DNA from: Granulicella sp.
GTDB taxonomy: Bacteria; Acidobacteriota; Terriglobia; Terriglobales; Acidobacteriaceae
Assembly: GCA_003138795.1 (NCBI GenBank)
Contig: PLHC01000059.1
Coordinates: 1-41,819 of the forward strand
Reading direction: 5' to 3'
Length of the DNA stretch: 41,819 nt
Each line of letters begins with the position of its first letter. The first letter of the stretch is position 1. Below the pieces are notes generated by a model. It was not told the origin of the DNA and made no database searches. It saw only the letters and a list, made by a program, of their open reading frames with translations. A program made the position numbers and the translations under genes. Shown here one piece after another: positions 7,486-17,714 of the stretch.

Positions 7486-10137
7486 ATGGCGATCAAGTGG
7501 GACAAATTTACGGTGAAGTCGCAGGAGGCGCTGCAGGCGGCGCAGGGGCACGCGGCGGAGAATGGCAATCCTGAGGTGCTGCCGTTGCATTTGATGGGGG
7601 CGCTGCTGGAGGACAAAGAGGGTGTGGTGCTGCCGGTGCTCGAGAAGGTGGGCGTGCCGGTGCAGCAGTTGCTGGCGACGGTGAATACGGCGATAGCGAA
7701 GCTGCCGAAGGTGCAGGGCGCGGCGCAGCAGTCGGGGATGAGCCAGACGCTGACGAAGGTGCTCGATGGCGCGTTCAAGGAGGCGGAGAACTTCAAGGAC
7801 GATTACGTGTCGACGGAGCATCTGTTGCTGTCGTTGGCCAAGCAGAAGCATGAGCCGGTGCAGCTGGCGCTGGCGGCAGAGGGCGCGGATCACAGCACGA
7901 TTCTGAAGGCGCTGCAGGCAGTGCGTGGATCGCAGCGGGTGACGGACCAGAATCCTGAGGGGAAGTTCCAGGCGCTGGAGAAGTATGCGAAGGACCTGAC
8001 GGAGATGGCACGGCGTGGAAAGCTCGATCCGGTGATTGGACGCGATGAGGAGATTCGCCGCGTGATCCAGGTGCTGAGCCGCAGGACGAAGAACAACCCC
8101 GTGCTGATTGGTGAGCCGGGCGTGGGTAAGACGGCGATCGTCGAAGGACTTGCGCGGAGAATCTTTCACGGGGATGTGCCGGAGGTGTTGCGGGATAAGC
8201 GGGTGATCTCGCTGGACCTGGGATCGATGTTGGCGGGGGCGAAGTTTCGCGGCGAGTTCGAGGAACGGCTGAAGGCGGTGCTGAAGGAGATCGAGGAGTC
8301 GAATGGGCAGATTATTTTGTTCATCGATGAACTGCACACCCTGGTGGGCGCAGGCGCGGCAGAGGGGGCGATCGACGCGAGCAACATGCTGAAGCCGGCG
8401 CTGGCGCGCGGAGATCTGCGGGCGATTGGCGCGACCACGCTGAGTGAGTACCGGAAGTACATCGAGAAGGATGCGGCGCTGGAGCGGCGATTCCAGATTG
8501 TGTATGTCGGCGAACCGAATGTCGAGGACACGATCGCGATTTTGCGGGGACTGCGGGAGCGCTATGAGACGCACCACAAGGTGCGGATCAAGGATGCGGC
8601 GATTGTGGCGGCGGCGGAGTTGAGCCACCGGTATATCAGCGATCGATTCCTGCCGGATAAGGCGATCGATCTGGTGGATGAGGCGGCTGCGGCGCTGGCG
8701 ATTCAGATTGGATCGGTGCCGGTGGAGATCGATGATCTGGAGCGCAGGGCGACGTCGCTGGAGATCGAGCGGAATGCGTTGCAGCGTGAGGATGACCCGG
8801 CATCGCGCGAGCGATTGCAAGTGGTGGAGCGCGAGTTGGCGGAGGTGAAGGAGCAGGCGGCCGGTTTGCGTGCGCGGTGGCAGAAGGAGAAGGGAGCTAT
8901 CGGCGAGATTGCGGCGCTGAAAGAACGGCTGGAACAGTTGCGTTTCGATGCGGCCGAGGCGACGCGCAAGGGTGATCTGCAGCGTGCGGCGGAGTTGCAG
9001 TATGGCGAGATTCCGAAGACCGAGCGCGAACTGGCGGAGCTGACGGCAACGCAGGATGCAGGCGTGGCAGATGCGAAGGCTGGCGGGAGTGCGTCGAGAC
9101 TGCTGAAGGAGGAGGTCGACGAGGAGGACATTGCGAAGATCGTCTCGAAGTGGACGGGAATTCCTGTGGCGAAGATGCTCGAGGGCGAGGTACAGAAGCT
9201 GACGCATATGGAGCAGCGGCTGGGCGAGCGCGTGGTCGGGCAGGACGAGGCGCTGGTCGCAGTCGCAAATGCGATACGGCGGTCACGCGCGGGACTGAGC
9301 GATCCGAAGCGGCCGATTGGAAGCTTCATCTTCCTGGGGCCGACGGGCGTTGGCAAGACGGAGACCGCGAGGGCACTGGCGGAGTTTCTGTTCGATGATG
9401 AGCAGGCGATGGTGCGCATCGACATGAGCGAGTATATGGAGCGGCATGCGGTCGCGCGGTTGATTGGAGCGCCTCCGGGCTATGTGGGCTTCGAGGAGGG
9501 CGGGCAGTTGACCGAGGCGGTGCGGCGCAGGCCGTATGCAGTGGTGCTGTTCGATGAGGTCGAGAAGGCGCATCCGGATGTGTTCAATGTGCTGCTGCAG
9601 GTGCTGGATGATGGAAGGCTGACAGATTCGAAGGGACGCACGGTGGACTTCAAGAACACGGTGCTGATTATGACGTCGAATATTGGCGCATCGGCGTTGT
9701 CAACGGTGTGGGCTGATGGGGAGGAGGGCTTTCAGGACGCGAAGCATCGCGTGATGGAGGAGCTGCGCAAGCACTTCAGGCCGGAGTTTTTGAACCGTGT
9801 CGATGACATTGTGGTGTTTCATCCGCTGGGTGAGGACCAGCTTACCCATATCGTGGATTTGCGGCTTGCTGATCTGCAGAAGATGCTGGTCGACCGGCAC
9901 ATCACGCTGGAGCTGACGGCTGCGGCCAGAGAGGCCATCTTCAAGGCTGGGTACGATCGTGCGTATGGAGCGCGGCCGTTGAAGCGGGCGATCCAGCGGA
10001 TGGTGCAGGATAAGCTGGCGATGAAGATCCTCGACGGCAGCGTGCTGCATGGCGATCACGTGGTAGTGGACGCAGGTACGGAGGGGCTGGAGTTTCTCGT
10101 CCATCGCGCCGCTGATGCTGCTGCCGCTGCGGAGTAG
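7486..10137 (+). CDS. clpB: ClpB protein disaggregase (AAA+ chaperone)
   Basis: A hexameric ATPase that extracts polypeptides from aggregates together with DnaK. Domains in order: Clp N-domain (about 1-150); AAA1 with Walker A GEPGVGKT at about 209-216, DELHTL Walker B and the ERRFQ arginine-finger region; the coiled-coil middle domain (about 410-540); AAA2 with Walker A GPTGVGKT near 618; and the D2-small C-terminal domain ([12 protein letters not shown]). The length of 883 residues fits ClpB and the middle domain excludes ClpA or ClpC. AGGAGA lies 6 bases before the ATG. The last residues are Ala-rich. It lies directly behind the Hsp20 gene and meets the glycosyltransferase gene tail to tail. 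Confidence 0.97.
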   Translation: MAIKWDKFTVKSQEALQAAQGHAAENGNPEVLPLHLMGALLEDKEGVVLPVLEKVGVPVQQLLATVNTAIAKLPKVQGAAQQSGMSQTLTKVLDGAFKEAENFKDDYVSTEHLLLSLAKQKHEPVQLALAAEGADHSTILKALQAVRGSQRVTDQNPEGKFQALEKYAKDLTEMARRGKLDPVIGRDEEIRRVIQVLSRRTKNNPVLIGEPGVGKTAIVEGLARRIFHGDVPEVLRDKRVISLDLGSMLAGAKFRGEFEERLKAVLKEIEESNGQIILFIDELHTLVGAGAAEGAIDASNMLKPALARGDLRAIGATTLSEYRKYIEKDAALERRFQIVYVGEPNVEDTIAILRGLRERYETHHKVRIKDAAIVAAAELSHRYISDRFLPDKAIDLVDEAAAALAIQIGSVPVEIDDLERRATSLEIERNALQREDDPASRERLQVVERELAEVKEQAAGLRARWQKEKGAIGEIAALKERLEQLRFDAAEATRKGDLQRAAELQYGEIPKTERELAELTATQDAGVADAKAGGSASRLLKEEVDEEDIAKIVSKWTGIPVAKMLEGEVQKLTHMEQRLGERVVGQDEALVAVANAIRRSRAGLSDPKRPIGSFIFLGPTGVGKTETARALAEFLFDDEQAMVRIDMSEYMERHAVARLIGAPPGYVGFEEGGQLTEAVRRRPYAVVLFDEVEKAHPDVFNVLLQVLDDGRLTDSKGRTVDFKNTVLIMTSNIGASALSTVWADGEEGFQDAKHRVMEELRKHFRPEFLNRVDDIVVFHPLGEDQLTHIVDLRLADLQKMLVDRHITLELTAAAREAIFKAGYDRAYGARPLKRAIQRMVQDKLAMKILDGSVLHGDHVVVDAGTEGLEFLVHRAADAAAAAE

Positions 10138-10161
10138 CAGCTGTGGAGACGGGTGTTGCGG

Positions 10162-11739
10162 CTAGTTCGTAGGCGCTGGAGGATTCGTGAGGCGAACGAG
10201 CTGTCCTCGCAGGCAGAAGGCGAGGGGTGTCTGCGGAGTGTGGTCGGCGTCGAGTTGCTTGTCGATCCACTCCCAACTGGTGTGGCTGAGGATGAGCAAG
10301 GGGTGAGGCTGGTTGCGGAAGTCCGCGTAGGTGGTCAGCGATAACGGCGCGAAGCTGAGCATGTTCACGGCTGTGATGTAGTTGGTGTCGTGCTGGAGCC
10401 AGTGGATCTCTTGTTGTTGTCCGTAGATGAGAGAGAAGCGCGGGCGCAGGGTGAGGTCGGGGTCGTAGTAGGTGTCGAGATAGAAGTCGTTCAGGCTCTG
10501 GAGGTAGATGAGTTCGTGCGGGTTGTGATGGAGCGCTGCTGCGGCTTCAGGTGAGAGCTGGAAGCTGGCGAGGATCTCGTTGGAGGCGCGACGCTCTTTG
10601 ACGATGTTCCAGGTGTTGATGGCGATCGCGGCAACGAAGATGATGGACAGGGTTGCGTAGTAGAAGCTGTTGCTGCGGGCTTTGCGCTCGAGCACGATGG
10701 CGAAGGTGGCGGCGAAGGCGATCAGGGCCGCGATGACGTAGCGGACTTCCATGGTGTGGGCGACGAAGCGGCCGAAGAGATATCCGAAGAAGGGAAGCAG
10801 TGCCATGGCGGAGAGCGCGACCCAGGTGTAGGCGTGCTCTGAGGCTGCCCTGCGTTTGAAGCGTTTGTATCCGGCGACGGCCAGCGTGAGGGCGAGCACG
10901 ACCATGATGGCGGCGGCCAGCTTCTGGAGTGGCATGGGCCTGGTGGTGTAGCGGAGGAAGAGCTCGCGGTAGCCCTGACTGATGTCGTGGATGTTGACGC
11001 CGGCAATGTAGTAGTGATGGCGGTAGACCATCAGAGCTTCTTGGAAGGGCAGGATGAGGCCGACGGAGGCGAGGCCGAGTACCAGGGCGGCGAGGACGCC
11101 GAAGTCGAGACGCTTGCGGGAGATGATCCGCGCGAGTTCTCCGAGTGAGACGTGGATGAGGATCAGGACGCCGAAGTAGTGGCTGGTGATGGCGAGCGCG
11201 ATGGAGAGAGTGAGACCGGCGAGAGGGAGCAGACGAGAGCGACGGATGTCGTCGTCAAGCGCGGCGATTTGCCAGCAGAGAAGCGATAGAGCATAGAGGC
11301 CGAGGAGCAGGCCGTAGGGACGGCCTTCGACGGAGTAGCGGAAGCTTGAGGTGAGTAATGGAATGGCCATCGCGATGACGGCTGCGCGATCTCCGGCGAG
11401 GCGCCGCACGAAGAAGAAGAGACAGAGTTGGAAGAGAAGGAAGCCAGCGAGGGCGGGCAGGCGCAAGGCGATGGCGTTGCGACCGACAAAGTTCATGCTC
11501 AGGTGCGACAGAAGATGATAGGCCGGCGGATCGAGCGAGATGGGGTGGTGCAGTTGGACAAGAACGACTTGCTTGAAGGTCGCTACGCTGTCCGAGTAGA
11601 AGGAGAGGAATTCATCCTGCTCCATCAAGCGGGCATGCGACCAGATCAGAGACAGGACTGCGGTCAGTAGAAGAAAGAAGGCCACCAGAAGATAGGAGCG
11701 GGTTGATTCTTTGTGAGCGAGGTCCATCTGGGGTGTCAT
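10162..11739 (-). CDS. GT-C fold glycosyltransferase (GT39/PMT-like), multi-pass membrane protein
   Basis: A polyprenyl-phosphate-sugar-dependent glycosyltransferase is inferred. About ten hydrophobic segments cover residues 15-390. A QDEFLSFY segment in the first periplasmic loop (about 41-48) offers the acidic residue expected in GT-C enzymes, and EGRPYGLLLG (near 138-147) is typical of the GT39/83 group. The C-terminal 140 residues are soluble. The start overlaps the stop of the UbiA-like gene by four bases (ATGA), indicating translational coupling. A transferase that uses a lipid-linked sugar made with its partner is therefore plausible. Acceptor and sugar cannot be read from the sequence. 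Confidence 0.82.
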   Translation of the reverse strand: MTPQMDLAHKESTRSYLLVAFFLLLTAVLSLIWSHARLMEQDEFLSFYSDSVATFKQVVLVQLHHPISLDPPAYHLLSHLSMNFVGRNAIALRLPALAGFLLFQLCLFFFVRRLAGDRAAVIAMAIPLLTSSFRYSVEGRPYGLLLGLYALSLLCWQIAALDDDIRRSRLLPLAGLTLSIALAITSHYFGVLILIHVSLGELARIISRKRLDFGVLAALVLGLASVGLILPFQEALMVYRHHYYIAGVNIHDISQGYRELFLRYTTRPMPLQKLAAAIMVVLALTLAVAGYKRFKRRAASEHAYTWVALSAMALLPFFGYLFGRFVAHTMEVRYVIAALIAFAATFAIVLERKARSNSFYYATLSIIFVAAIAINTWNIVKERRASNEILASFQLSPEAAAALHHNPHELIYLQSLNDFYLDTYYDPDLTLRPRFSLIYGQQQEIHWLQHDTNYITAVNMLSFAPLSLTTYADFRNQPHPLLILSHTSWEWIDKQLDADHTPQTPLAFCLRGQLVRLTNPPAPTN

Positions 11740-12815
11740 GCAGGATGTTTCTCGATGAAGGCCAATGCGTCGAGTGGAGCAGGTCGCAGTTGCGACGTTG
11801 GAGAGGCGGGCATGGCCTGGGGTGCGGTGGAGGGTGTGGTCGCAGCGGGAAGTGTGGGCATGAAGAAGATCTCGAGCCGCGGCATGCGGATGAACAGCAG
11901 AAGACTCATGACGAGGACGGTGGACGCGAAGGAGGCCATGAGCAGTGGCTCACGGTAGAGTTTTTCGGGGTTCTGGACTGCGCTCTCGGGCTTGAATGAG
12001 AGCTTGAGATAGATGGCCATGGTGAAGGCGACGAAGGGAAAGGCGAGGATGAGCTCGATGCGGTAGCGGATGATGAACGCGCCAAGGAAGAGCATTGCCG
12101 TGGAGGCGTAGAAGACCACGGAGACGAGAAGGGATTCGGGGGTGTAGCGCTTGAAAGAGGCACGGTAGGCGCCGGCCAGAGCTCTGTCGCCGGACTTGTG
12201 AAGCTCGGCGAGCTCGCTGAAACGCTTGAGGGCCATGAAGTAGCAGCCGATCATCCAGTAGGCGAGGAGCAGAGAGACGGGCGGCACGAGGACGCTGGTG
12301 ACGGCATACCAGCCGAGCAACATGCGCAGCGGATTGTTGATGGACTCGGTGAGAACGTCGAGGTAGGGGACGTCCTTGGTGCGGATGGGAGGGAAGTTGT
12401 AGACGCAGCCCATGATCCAGAGGATGAGTGCCATGAGGGCAAACATTTTGGAGATGGTGAGGCCGATCGCGATGCCGGCAACCATCATGAGAATCCACTG
12501 GACGTAGGCGGCGCCGATGTGGACGGCACCACGCGCGGCGGGGCGGTTCTTCTTGATGGGGTGGAGGCGGTCGAAGGGTGCGTCGAGGACTTCGTTGATG
12601 ACGTAGTTGCTGCAGGCGACGAGCGTGATGGCGACGAAGGCCAGGGCGAGCGTTCCAACGAGACGCAGATTGAAGAGAGCAGGATAGACGCTGAGCGGGA
12701 CGATGACGCCGGGAAAAACGAAGAGGTTTTTGATGGAGTGGTCGAGCCGGGCGATGGCGATGTATGCGCGAATCCGCTCTCCGAACGGTATTCTGGTGCG
12801 CTCGCTCTGAGACAT
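11736..12815 (-). CDS. UbiA-family prenyltransferase, decaprenyl-phosphate phosphoribosyltransferase-like
   Basis: An integral membrane prenyltransferase. The first Asp-rich motif is N74-x3-D78-x3-D82 with HPIKKNRP following, which is the pattern of the DPPR-synthase branch (transfer of phosphoribose to a polyprenyl phosphate, the first step towards arabinose-type lipid donors). The second motif region YLDVLTESINNPLR is also typical of that branch. About eight membrane segments are seen. The C-terminus carries an extra Ala/Pro/Ser-rich tail of about 30 residues. It is the first gene of a two-gene operon with the GT-C transferase and is divergent from the UGM-like flavoprotein gene. Ubiquinone or heme prenyltransferases are alternatives but fit less well. 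Confidence 0.82.
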   Translation of the reverse strand: MSQSERTRIPFGERIRAYIAIARLDHSIKNLFVFPGVIVPLSVYPALFNLRLVGTLALAFVAITLVACSNYVINEVLDAPFDRLHPIKKNRPAARGAVHIGAAYVQWILMMVAGIAIGLTISKMFALMALILWIMGCVYNFPPIRTKDVPYLDVLTESINNPLRMLLGWYAVTSVLVPPVSLLLAYWMIGCYFMALKRFSELAELHKSGDRALAGAYRASFKRYTPESLLVSVVFYASTAMLFLGAFIIRYRIELILAFPFVAFTMAIYLKLSFKPESAVQNPEKLYREPLLMASFASTVLVMSLLLFIRMPRLEIFFMPTLPAATTPSTAPQAMPASPTSQLRPAPLDALAFIEKHPA

Positions 12816-12989
12816 CGGCAGGTGCTGCCGGGGGTCGATCGTGGCTGGCTACTGGTAGGCAGAGTATAGCTTGCAGGCGGTTGGCAGAAGCGTCTGCCGA
12901 AGGGTGTTGGATGGGTTGATTGCGCTATGCTGATGGGTAGTGTCTGCCGGTTTGTGCCTGGCGGTACGAACTCTTTCGATAAGGGCCAA

Positions 12990-14729
12990 ATGGGCCAGCG
13001 GGCGATCATTATTGGAGCGGGGCCGGCGGGATTGACGGCAGCACTGGAATTTCTGCGCAAGACGAGTGTGAAGCCGATTGTGCTGGAGGCGTTGGATGAG
13101 ATCGGTGGGATCTCGCGGACGGTTCAGTATAAGGGCAACCGGATGGACATCGGCGGGCATCGGTTTTTTTCCAAGAGCGACCGCGTGATGCAGTGGTGGA
13201 TGGACCTGATGCCGGTGGAGTCGGGCGATGGTCCGGTTGAGCCCGTGGAGATCAGCTATCAGGGCAAGCAGCGAACGGTGGTTGTGCCGGCAAGGCTTGA
13301 GGAAGAGCCGCCGCTGCGCGGCATGGGACCACTGAAAGTCGAGACGGACACGGAAGAGATGGATGCCGTGGGCGAGGAACAGCTTGCGGAGCATGGGCAT
13401 ACGGCGACCGTGGTGGCGGTTGCTCCGGAGAGTGATGACCTGGTGATGCTGGTGCGTCCGCGCAAGAGCCGGATTTATTACCTGCGGAAGTTCTTCGATT
13501 ATCCGATCAAGCTGGGTGGGACGACGGTTGCGAACCTCGGACCCGTGCGGATGGTGAAGATCGGAGTGAGTTATGTAATGAGCCGCGTGAGGCCGATCAA
13601 GGAAGAAAAGAGCCTCGAGGATTTTCTGATCAACCGGTTTGGGCGTGAGCTGTATCTGACGTTCTTCAAGAGCTACACGGAGAAGGTGTGGGGGACGCCG
13701 TGCAATAAGATTTCGGCCGAGTGGGGAGCGCAGAGGATCAAGGGCCTTTCGCTGACGACGGCGGTGAAGCACTTTGTGCGCAAGACGTTTAGGCGGAGGC
13801 CGAAGGGCGCGGATGGAGGTGGCGCCCGCGGCAAGGATATTGCGCTGAACGATATTGCGCAGAAGGGGACAGATACGTCGCTGATCGAGCGATTTCTGTA
13901 TCCGAAGTTTGGGCCGGGGCAGTTGTGGGAGCACGTTGCGGAGAAGGTCGTCGCGATGGGCGGCGAGATTCATATGGGGTGGAAGGTTATCGGGATTGAG
14001 ACCGAGGGCGAGCGCGTGGCGGCGGTCGAGGCGGTGAATGAGGCTGGCGAGCAGAGACGGTTTGAGGGCGATTATTTCCTGTCGACGATGCCGATGCGCG
14101 ACCTGGTGCGGGCGCTGAAGGGGGAGGTTCCGGCGAATGTGCGCGAGGTGAGTGAGGGGCTGGAGTATCGCGACTTTATTACGGTGGGCGTGCTGGCGAA
14201 CAAGCTCGATGTGTCGGAGCCCGAGGGTGGATTGATAAAGGACACGTGGATTTATATCCAGGAGCCGGAGGTGCTGCTGGGGCGGCTCCAGATTTTCAAT
14301 AACTGGAGCCCGTACATGGTGGCCGATCCGACGAAGGTGTGGATTGGGCTGGAGTATTTCTGCTACGAGACTGACCCGCTGTGGACCATGCCGGATGAGG
14401 AGTTGAAGCGGTTTGCGGCAGGGGAGCTGGAGAAGATTGGGATTCTGAAGATGGCTGAGGTGCTCGATGCACATGTTGTGCGCGTGCCGAAGACGTACCC
14501 GGCATACTTTGGAACCTATGACCGCTTTGCAGAGCTGCGCGAGTGGACGGATGGGTTTGAGAATCTTTTTCTGGTGGGGCGGAATGGGATGCATAAGTAC
14601 AACAACCAGGATCACTCGATGCTGACGGCGATGGCGGTGGTGGATGGGATTGCCGCGGGACATGTGGACAAGGCTGCGGTGTGGGGGATTAATTCTGAGC
14701 AGGAGTATCACGAGGAGAAGAAGAACTAG
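12990..14729 (+). CDS. FAD-dependent oxidoreductase, UDP-galactopyranose-mutase-like
   Basis: A flavoprotein of the amine-oxidase/UGM superfamily. The Rossmann motif [15 protein letters not shown] is at residues 7-21, and [10 protein letters not shown] at about 55-64 resembles the UGM active-site region. The C-terminal FAD motif is [17 protein letters not shown]. The start at 12990 places the FAD motif at the very N-terminus as usual; the upstream 12927 start adds unrelated residues. Residues about 95-150 form an acidic, low-complexity insertion before [20 protein letters not shown]. Its head-to-head position with the DPPR-synthase-like and GT-C genes suggests work on an envelope sugar, perhaps a furanose. 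The exact reaction is not established. Confidence 0.82.
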   Translation: MGQRAIIIGAGPAGLTAALEFLRKTSVKPIVLEALDEIGGISRTVQYKGNRMDIGGHRFFSKSDRVMQWWMDLMPVESGDGPVEPVEISYQGKQRTVVVPARLEEEPPLRGMGPLKVETDTEEMDAVGEEQLAEHGHTATVVAVAPESDDLVMLVRPRKSRIYYLRKFFDYPIKLGGTTVANLGPVRMVKIGVSYVMSRVRPIKEEKSLEDFLINRFGRELYLTFFKSYTEKVWGTPCNKISAEWGAQRIKGLSLTTAVKHFVRKTFRRRPKGADGGGARGKDIALNDIAQKGTDTSLIERFLYPKFGPGQLWEHVAEKVVAMGGEIHMGWKVIGIETEGERVAAVEAVNEAGEQRRFEGDYFLSTMPMRDLVRALKGEVPANVREVSEGLEYRDFITVGVLANKLDVSEPEGGLIKDTWIYIQEPEVLLGRLQIFNNWSPYMVADPTKVWIGLEYFCYETDPLWTMPDEELKRFAAGELEKIGILKMAEVLDAHVVRVPKTYPAYFGTYDRFAELREWTDGFENLFLVGRNGMHKYNNQDHSMLTAMAVVDGIAAGHVDKAAVWGINSEQEYHEEKKN

Positions 14730-14746
14730 TTATTTGGAGAACTGCT

Positions 14747-15130
14747 GTGAGGAAGTTGATTGTGCTGTTGGTGGTGGTTGCGGCGGTGTTTGTGGTGTGG
14801 AATCGGCAGCGGCTGTATGTGCGCGATCCGTTGGGGAGTGTGGCGCGCGATGGGGTGCAGGAGAAGGGCGCGCAGGTGTTTATCAACTATTCGAATGATG
14901 TGCTGCTGGAGAACTATAACGCGCCGATGTATGTGCTGCTGGTGCAGCATGGACAGCGGGTGGGAACGCCGGCGACGTTGCACTGCGTAGCCTACGTGGC
15001 GTGCCTGCTGGATGCGGATGTGGCGACGCTGTTCGCGGTCGATGAGGGGTCGAAAATTGGGTCGATGAGTGGCAAGGTGGTGGAATATCGCGACGCGAAT
15101 GGGCGCGATACGGTGGTGACGCTGCGCTGA
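14747..15130 (+). CDS. Small membrane-anchored hypothetical protein
   Basis: A 127-residue protein with one N-terminal hydrophobic anchor (about residues 4-18), then a soluble domain containing VFINYSNDVLLENYN and a Cys-containing hydrophobic stretch (LHCVAYVACLLD). It is not recognised as a named family. It starts with GTG at 14747, preceded by TTTGGAGA, and lies 17 bases after the flavoprotein stop, so the two are probably co-transcribed. It may be an accessory envelope protein, but no function can be assigned. Confidence 0.7.
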   Translation: MRKLIVLLVVVAAVFVVWNRQRLYVRDPLGSVARDGVQEKGAQVFINYSNDVLLENYNAPMYVLLVQHGQRVGTPATLHCVAYVACLLDADVATLFAVDEGSKIGSMSGKVVEYRDANGRDTVVTLR

Positions 15131-15150
15131 GAGTTTTTGGATGCAGTGTC

Positions 15151-16122
15151 GTGAAAATTCAGACATCAAGAGTCCTTAGCAAATATCGTATAGATATGAA
15201 TTTTTCCGATCGGTTGATTGCAGTTGAGGGGTGCGGACGAATTGTCTCTGCACGTGCATTGTTCTTTACTGCCTTTCTGATTTTCGGTGCTGTAGCAGTG
15301 AGAGCGCAACAGACGACGGCTGCGGAGCCGGATACATTCATTGGACGGTACCAGGCACGAGTTACGGCGACGCAGAATGAGCAGCCGCATTGGGTGACAC
15401 CACTGGTGACCGTGACGCCGAGGCTGGAGCAGGAGTTCCGCACGGACTTTTTGCATTACTACAATACGAGTGGGCACGAGATCTGGAACTACGACAACAG
15501 CAAGGGTCTGGAGTTTATTCCGGAGAAGCATACGGAGTTGATTGTTAATCTGCCGCCATTTTTTGACCGGTCGAATGGCGAGTCAGATGGGTTTGGCGAT
15601 ATCTCGTTTCTGGCGAAGGAGAGGATTTACTCGCGAAATGAAGAGCATGGGAATGGGATTGTGACATTTTTCCTGGGGGCTACGGTTCCGACGGGGAAGA
15701 ACGGGAGTGGAAGCTGCTGCGCGGTGGTGACGCCGACGCTGGCGATGGGCAAGGGGTATGGACTGTGGTCGTTCACGACGACGGCGGGCGGATCGCTGCC
15801 GGTGACGAACGCGCAGGCGTTGGGCCATACGATCACGTGGAACAACACGCTGCAATATCACGTAGCGAAGAAGGGGATGGGGCGGTTCTTCTGGCCTGAG
15901 ATTGAATCGAACAATAGCTTCTACAAGGGTGGATCGAATGATGGGAAGACGGTGTCGTATGTGACGCCGGGGATCATCATCGGACGGATCCCGTTGGACC
16001 ACAATGCTGACGGCACGCCTGGACGCCTGGGGCTGACGTTTGGTGCAGGCGAAGAGATCGCGGTGACGCACTTCAATACGTACAACCACGAGACGATCAT
16101 TACGGCGCGGATTCCGTTCTAG
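15151..16122 (+). CDS. Outer-membrane beta-barrel-like exported protein
   Basis: A 323-residue protein with an N-terminal hydrophobic signal (about residues 36-50) ending AVRAQQ, then alternating short strands rich in Tyr, Thr and Gly and a terminal Phe (RIPF). These are features of an outer-membrane barrel. Repeated strand-turn units such as TFFLGATVPTGKNGSG resemble the transporter/MetA-like barrel families. The start is uncertain: GTG at 15151 gives a long N-terminal extension, while ATG at 15196 gives a more normal signal peptide but lacks a clear ribosome site. A terminator follows at 16143. The substrate is unknown. Confidence 0.7.
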   Translation: MKIQTSRVLSKYRIDMNFSDRLIAVEGCGRIVSARALFFTAFLIFGAVAVRAQQTTAAEPDTFIGRYQARVTATQNEQPHWVTPLVTVTPRLEQEFRTDFLHYYNTSGHEIWNYDNSKGLEFIPEKHTELIVNLPPFFDRSNGESDGFGDISFLAKERIYSRNEEHGNGIVTFFLGATVPTGKNGSGSCCAVVTPTLAMGKGYGLWSFTTTAGGSLPVTNAQALGHTITWNNTLQYHVAKKGMGRFFWPEIESNNSFYKGGSNDGKTVSYVTPGIIIGRIPLDHNADGTPGRLGLTFGAGEEIAVTHFNTYNHETIITARIPF

Positions 16123-16142
16123 GACTGTAAGAGCTTTATGTG

Positions 16143-16176
16143 AGCCCCAGTTGAGGTTTCGGCTGGGGCTTTTTAT
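16143..16176 (+). terminator. Intrinsic terminator
   Basis: AGCCCCAG (16143-16150) pairs with CTGGGGCT (16163-16170) across a 12-base loop, followed by TTTTTATTT. It ends the flavoprotein-to-barrel transcription unit and abuts the end of the opposing folK gene. Confidence 0.88.
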
Positions 16177-16662
16177 TTATGCGGGGAGGTTGGCGAGCAG
16201 CTCCGCGATGGTGCGGTGGAGTGTGGGATGGAGCAGGTTTGGGGCGATTTCGGCGAGGGGAGCGAGGACGAAGCGGCGCTCATGCATGGCGGGGTGGGGC
16301 AGGGTGAGGTCGGGGTCGGAGAGGATCTCGCAGCTCCCACCTTCTCCGATGTAGAGGAGAAGATCGAGGTCGATGCTGCGTGGGCCTTTGGGTGGAGCGG
16401 TGGAGCGGTCGCGACCCATGGCGTGCTCGATGGTGAGAAGGCCGCGGAGGACGTCGAGAGGGCTTAGATCGGTTTCGAGGAGCGCGGCGGCGTTGAGGAA
16501 GCGCGGCTGGTCGAGGTAGCCGACGGGGTCGGTTGCGTGGAAGCTGGAGACGGCAGTGACGTGGCCGAGATCGGCGAGGCGGTGGAGGGCTTCGCGGAGG
16601 TTGTCGGTGGGCGAGCCGAAGCGGGAAGGGAGGTTGGAGCCGAGAGCGATGGCGGCGGTCAT
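16177..16662 (-). CDS. folK: 2-amino-4-hydroxy-6-hydroxymethyldihydropteridine pyrophosphokinase (HPPK)
   Basis: Transfers pyrophosphate from ATP to hydroxymethyl-dihydropterin in folate synthesis. The family signature is complete: IALGSNLPSRFGSPTDNLREAL at the N-terminus, the FHATDPVGYLDQPRFLNAA block, and KGPRSIDLDLLLY followed by LPHPAMHERRFVLAPL. The start is ATG at 16662 (161 residues, family-typical). The longer frame reaching 16842 reads through the intergenic repeat and is not used. It lies downstream of lpxC on the same strand, separated by a 95-base gap that contains a palindromic repeat. Confidence 0.95.
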   Translation of the reverse strand: MTAAIALGSNLPSRFGSPTDNLREALHRLADLGHVTAVSSFHATDPVGYLDQPRFLNAAALLETDLSPLDVLRGLLTIEHAMGRDRSTAPPKGPRSIDLDLLLYIGEGGSCEILSDPDLTLPHPAMHERRFVLAPLAEIAPNLLHPTLHRTIAELLANLPA

Positions 16663-16688
16663 GGGGTCAGCGTCGCATAGGTCGAGAG

Positions 16689-16742
16689 GCAACCCACACT
16701 GGCGCGCGATGAGGCTGCGCGACGAGGATGGGCACCCGGATG
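16689..16742. repeat. GGGCACCC-type repeat between lpxC and folK
   Basis: AACCCACACTGG, then GCGCGATGAGGCTGCGCG with a GCGC...GCGC dyad, then GAGGATGGGCACCCGGAT. Its outer ends match the copy at 4340-4385 (AACCC and GGGCACCCGGAT), while the central dyad differs. Confidence 0.5.
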
Positions 16743-16757
16743 GCCGCTGCAATGGTC

Positions 16758-17714
16758 TCAGACATGGGAGGGTTGCAGCGCGGGGGAGTGGGCCAGCGTG
16801 AGGGCGGCAGATTCCGGATGCGAGGCGGCTGAGGCCTCGCATCGGTGGGCGAGTTCCCAGGTGGAGCGGTCGCGGAGGAGCTTTTGCACGAGGGCGGTGT
16901 GCATGGCGTGGCCGGCGCGCTCGGCGACGACGTGGCCCCAGATGCGGCGGCCAGCGAGGGCGAGGTCGCCGATGAGGTCGAGGACCTTGTGGCGGACGAA
17001 CTCGTCGGGGAAGCGGAGGGGGCCGTTCTGGACGCTGCCGGTGTGGGTGGCGGTGCTGCGGGTGAGGATGATGGCGGACTCGTCGGAGACGCCGCGGATG
17101 AGGCCCATGTTGCGGAGCATCGCCTCGTCTTCCTGGAAGCCGAAGGTGCGCGCGGGGGCGATGAGGTCGGCGTAGGCTCCGGCTTCGAGGTCGCCGATGA
17201 AGGTGTCGCGGCCGATGGGCTCGGGGAAGTCGATGGAGTAGTGGATGGAATAGCCTTCGCCGGGGTAGACACCGATGAACTTCGATCCCTCGTGGACTTC
17301 AATGGGCTTGAGGATGCGGATGTACTCGCGCTTGCGGCGCTGGGCCTTGAAGCCGTTGGCGAGGATGGCGGTGACGTAGGGGAGGGCGCTGCCGTCGAGG
17401 ATGGGGACCTCGAGGTTGTCGATCTCGACGATGACGTTGTCGACGCCGAGGCCGACGAGGGCGGAGAGCAGATGCTCGGTGGTCTGGATGAGGACGCCCT
17501 GGCGCATGAGGGAGGTGGCGTAGGAGACGCGGGCGACGTTGCGGCCGGTGGCGGGGATCTCGAAGTTGTCGAGGTCGGAGCGGCGGAAGACGATGCCGGA
17601 GCCGGCGGGCGCGGGGATGAGTCGCATGGAGACGTCGGCGCCAGAGTGGAGACCGATGCCCTGGAAGTCCAGAGGGCTGTGGATCGTGTGTTCGAATTGG
17701 GGATTGTTGGACAG
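16758..17714 (-). CDS. lpxC: UDP-3-O-acyl-N-acetylglucosamine deacetylase, apparent non-ATG start
   Basis: The committed zinc deacetylase of lipid A synthesis. Zinc ligands are H81 (TTEHLLSAL), H242 and D246 (HKVLDLIGD); the catalytic histidine is H269 (AGHAMH), all numbered from the start used here. The first in-frame ATG (17627) would remove the conserved N-terminal segment: upstream codons read TIHSPLDFQGIGLHSG, the classical LpxC start region. That frame is open back to a TAA near 17768 but contains no ATG, GTG or TTG. CTG at 17714 (LSNNPQFEHTI) gives 318 residues, the usual size. TATAAC on the minus strand at 17751-17746 would put transcription start near 17739, which also favours CTG. 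ATT at 17732 is an alternative, as is a sequence error. Confidence 0.85.
   Translation of the reverse strand: MSNNPQFEHTIHSPLDFQGIGLHSGADVSMRLIPAPAGSGIVFRRSDLDNFEIPATGRNVARVSYATSLMRQGVLIQTTEHLLSALVGLGVDNVIVEIDNLEVPILDGSALPYVTAILANGFKAQRRKREYIRILKPIEVHEGSKFIGVYPGEGYSIHYSIDFPEPIGRDTFIGDLEAGAYADLIAPARTFGFQEDEAMLRNMGLIRGVSDESAIILTRSTATHTGSVQNGPLRFPDEFVRHKVLDLIGDLALAGRRIWGHVVAERAGHAMHTALVQKLLRDRSTWELAHRCEASAASHPESAALTLAHSPALQPSHV

Noticed and set aside
7333-9207. 624-codon open frame antisense to clpB
   Set aside because: Sequence is Arg/Leu/His-rich without any domain; it mirrors the codon bias of clpB, which has complete AAA+ motifs on the other strand.
12849-14711. 620-codon frame antisense to the flavoprotein gene
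   Set aside because: No domain, biased composition, and the plus strand encodes clear FAD-binding motifs.
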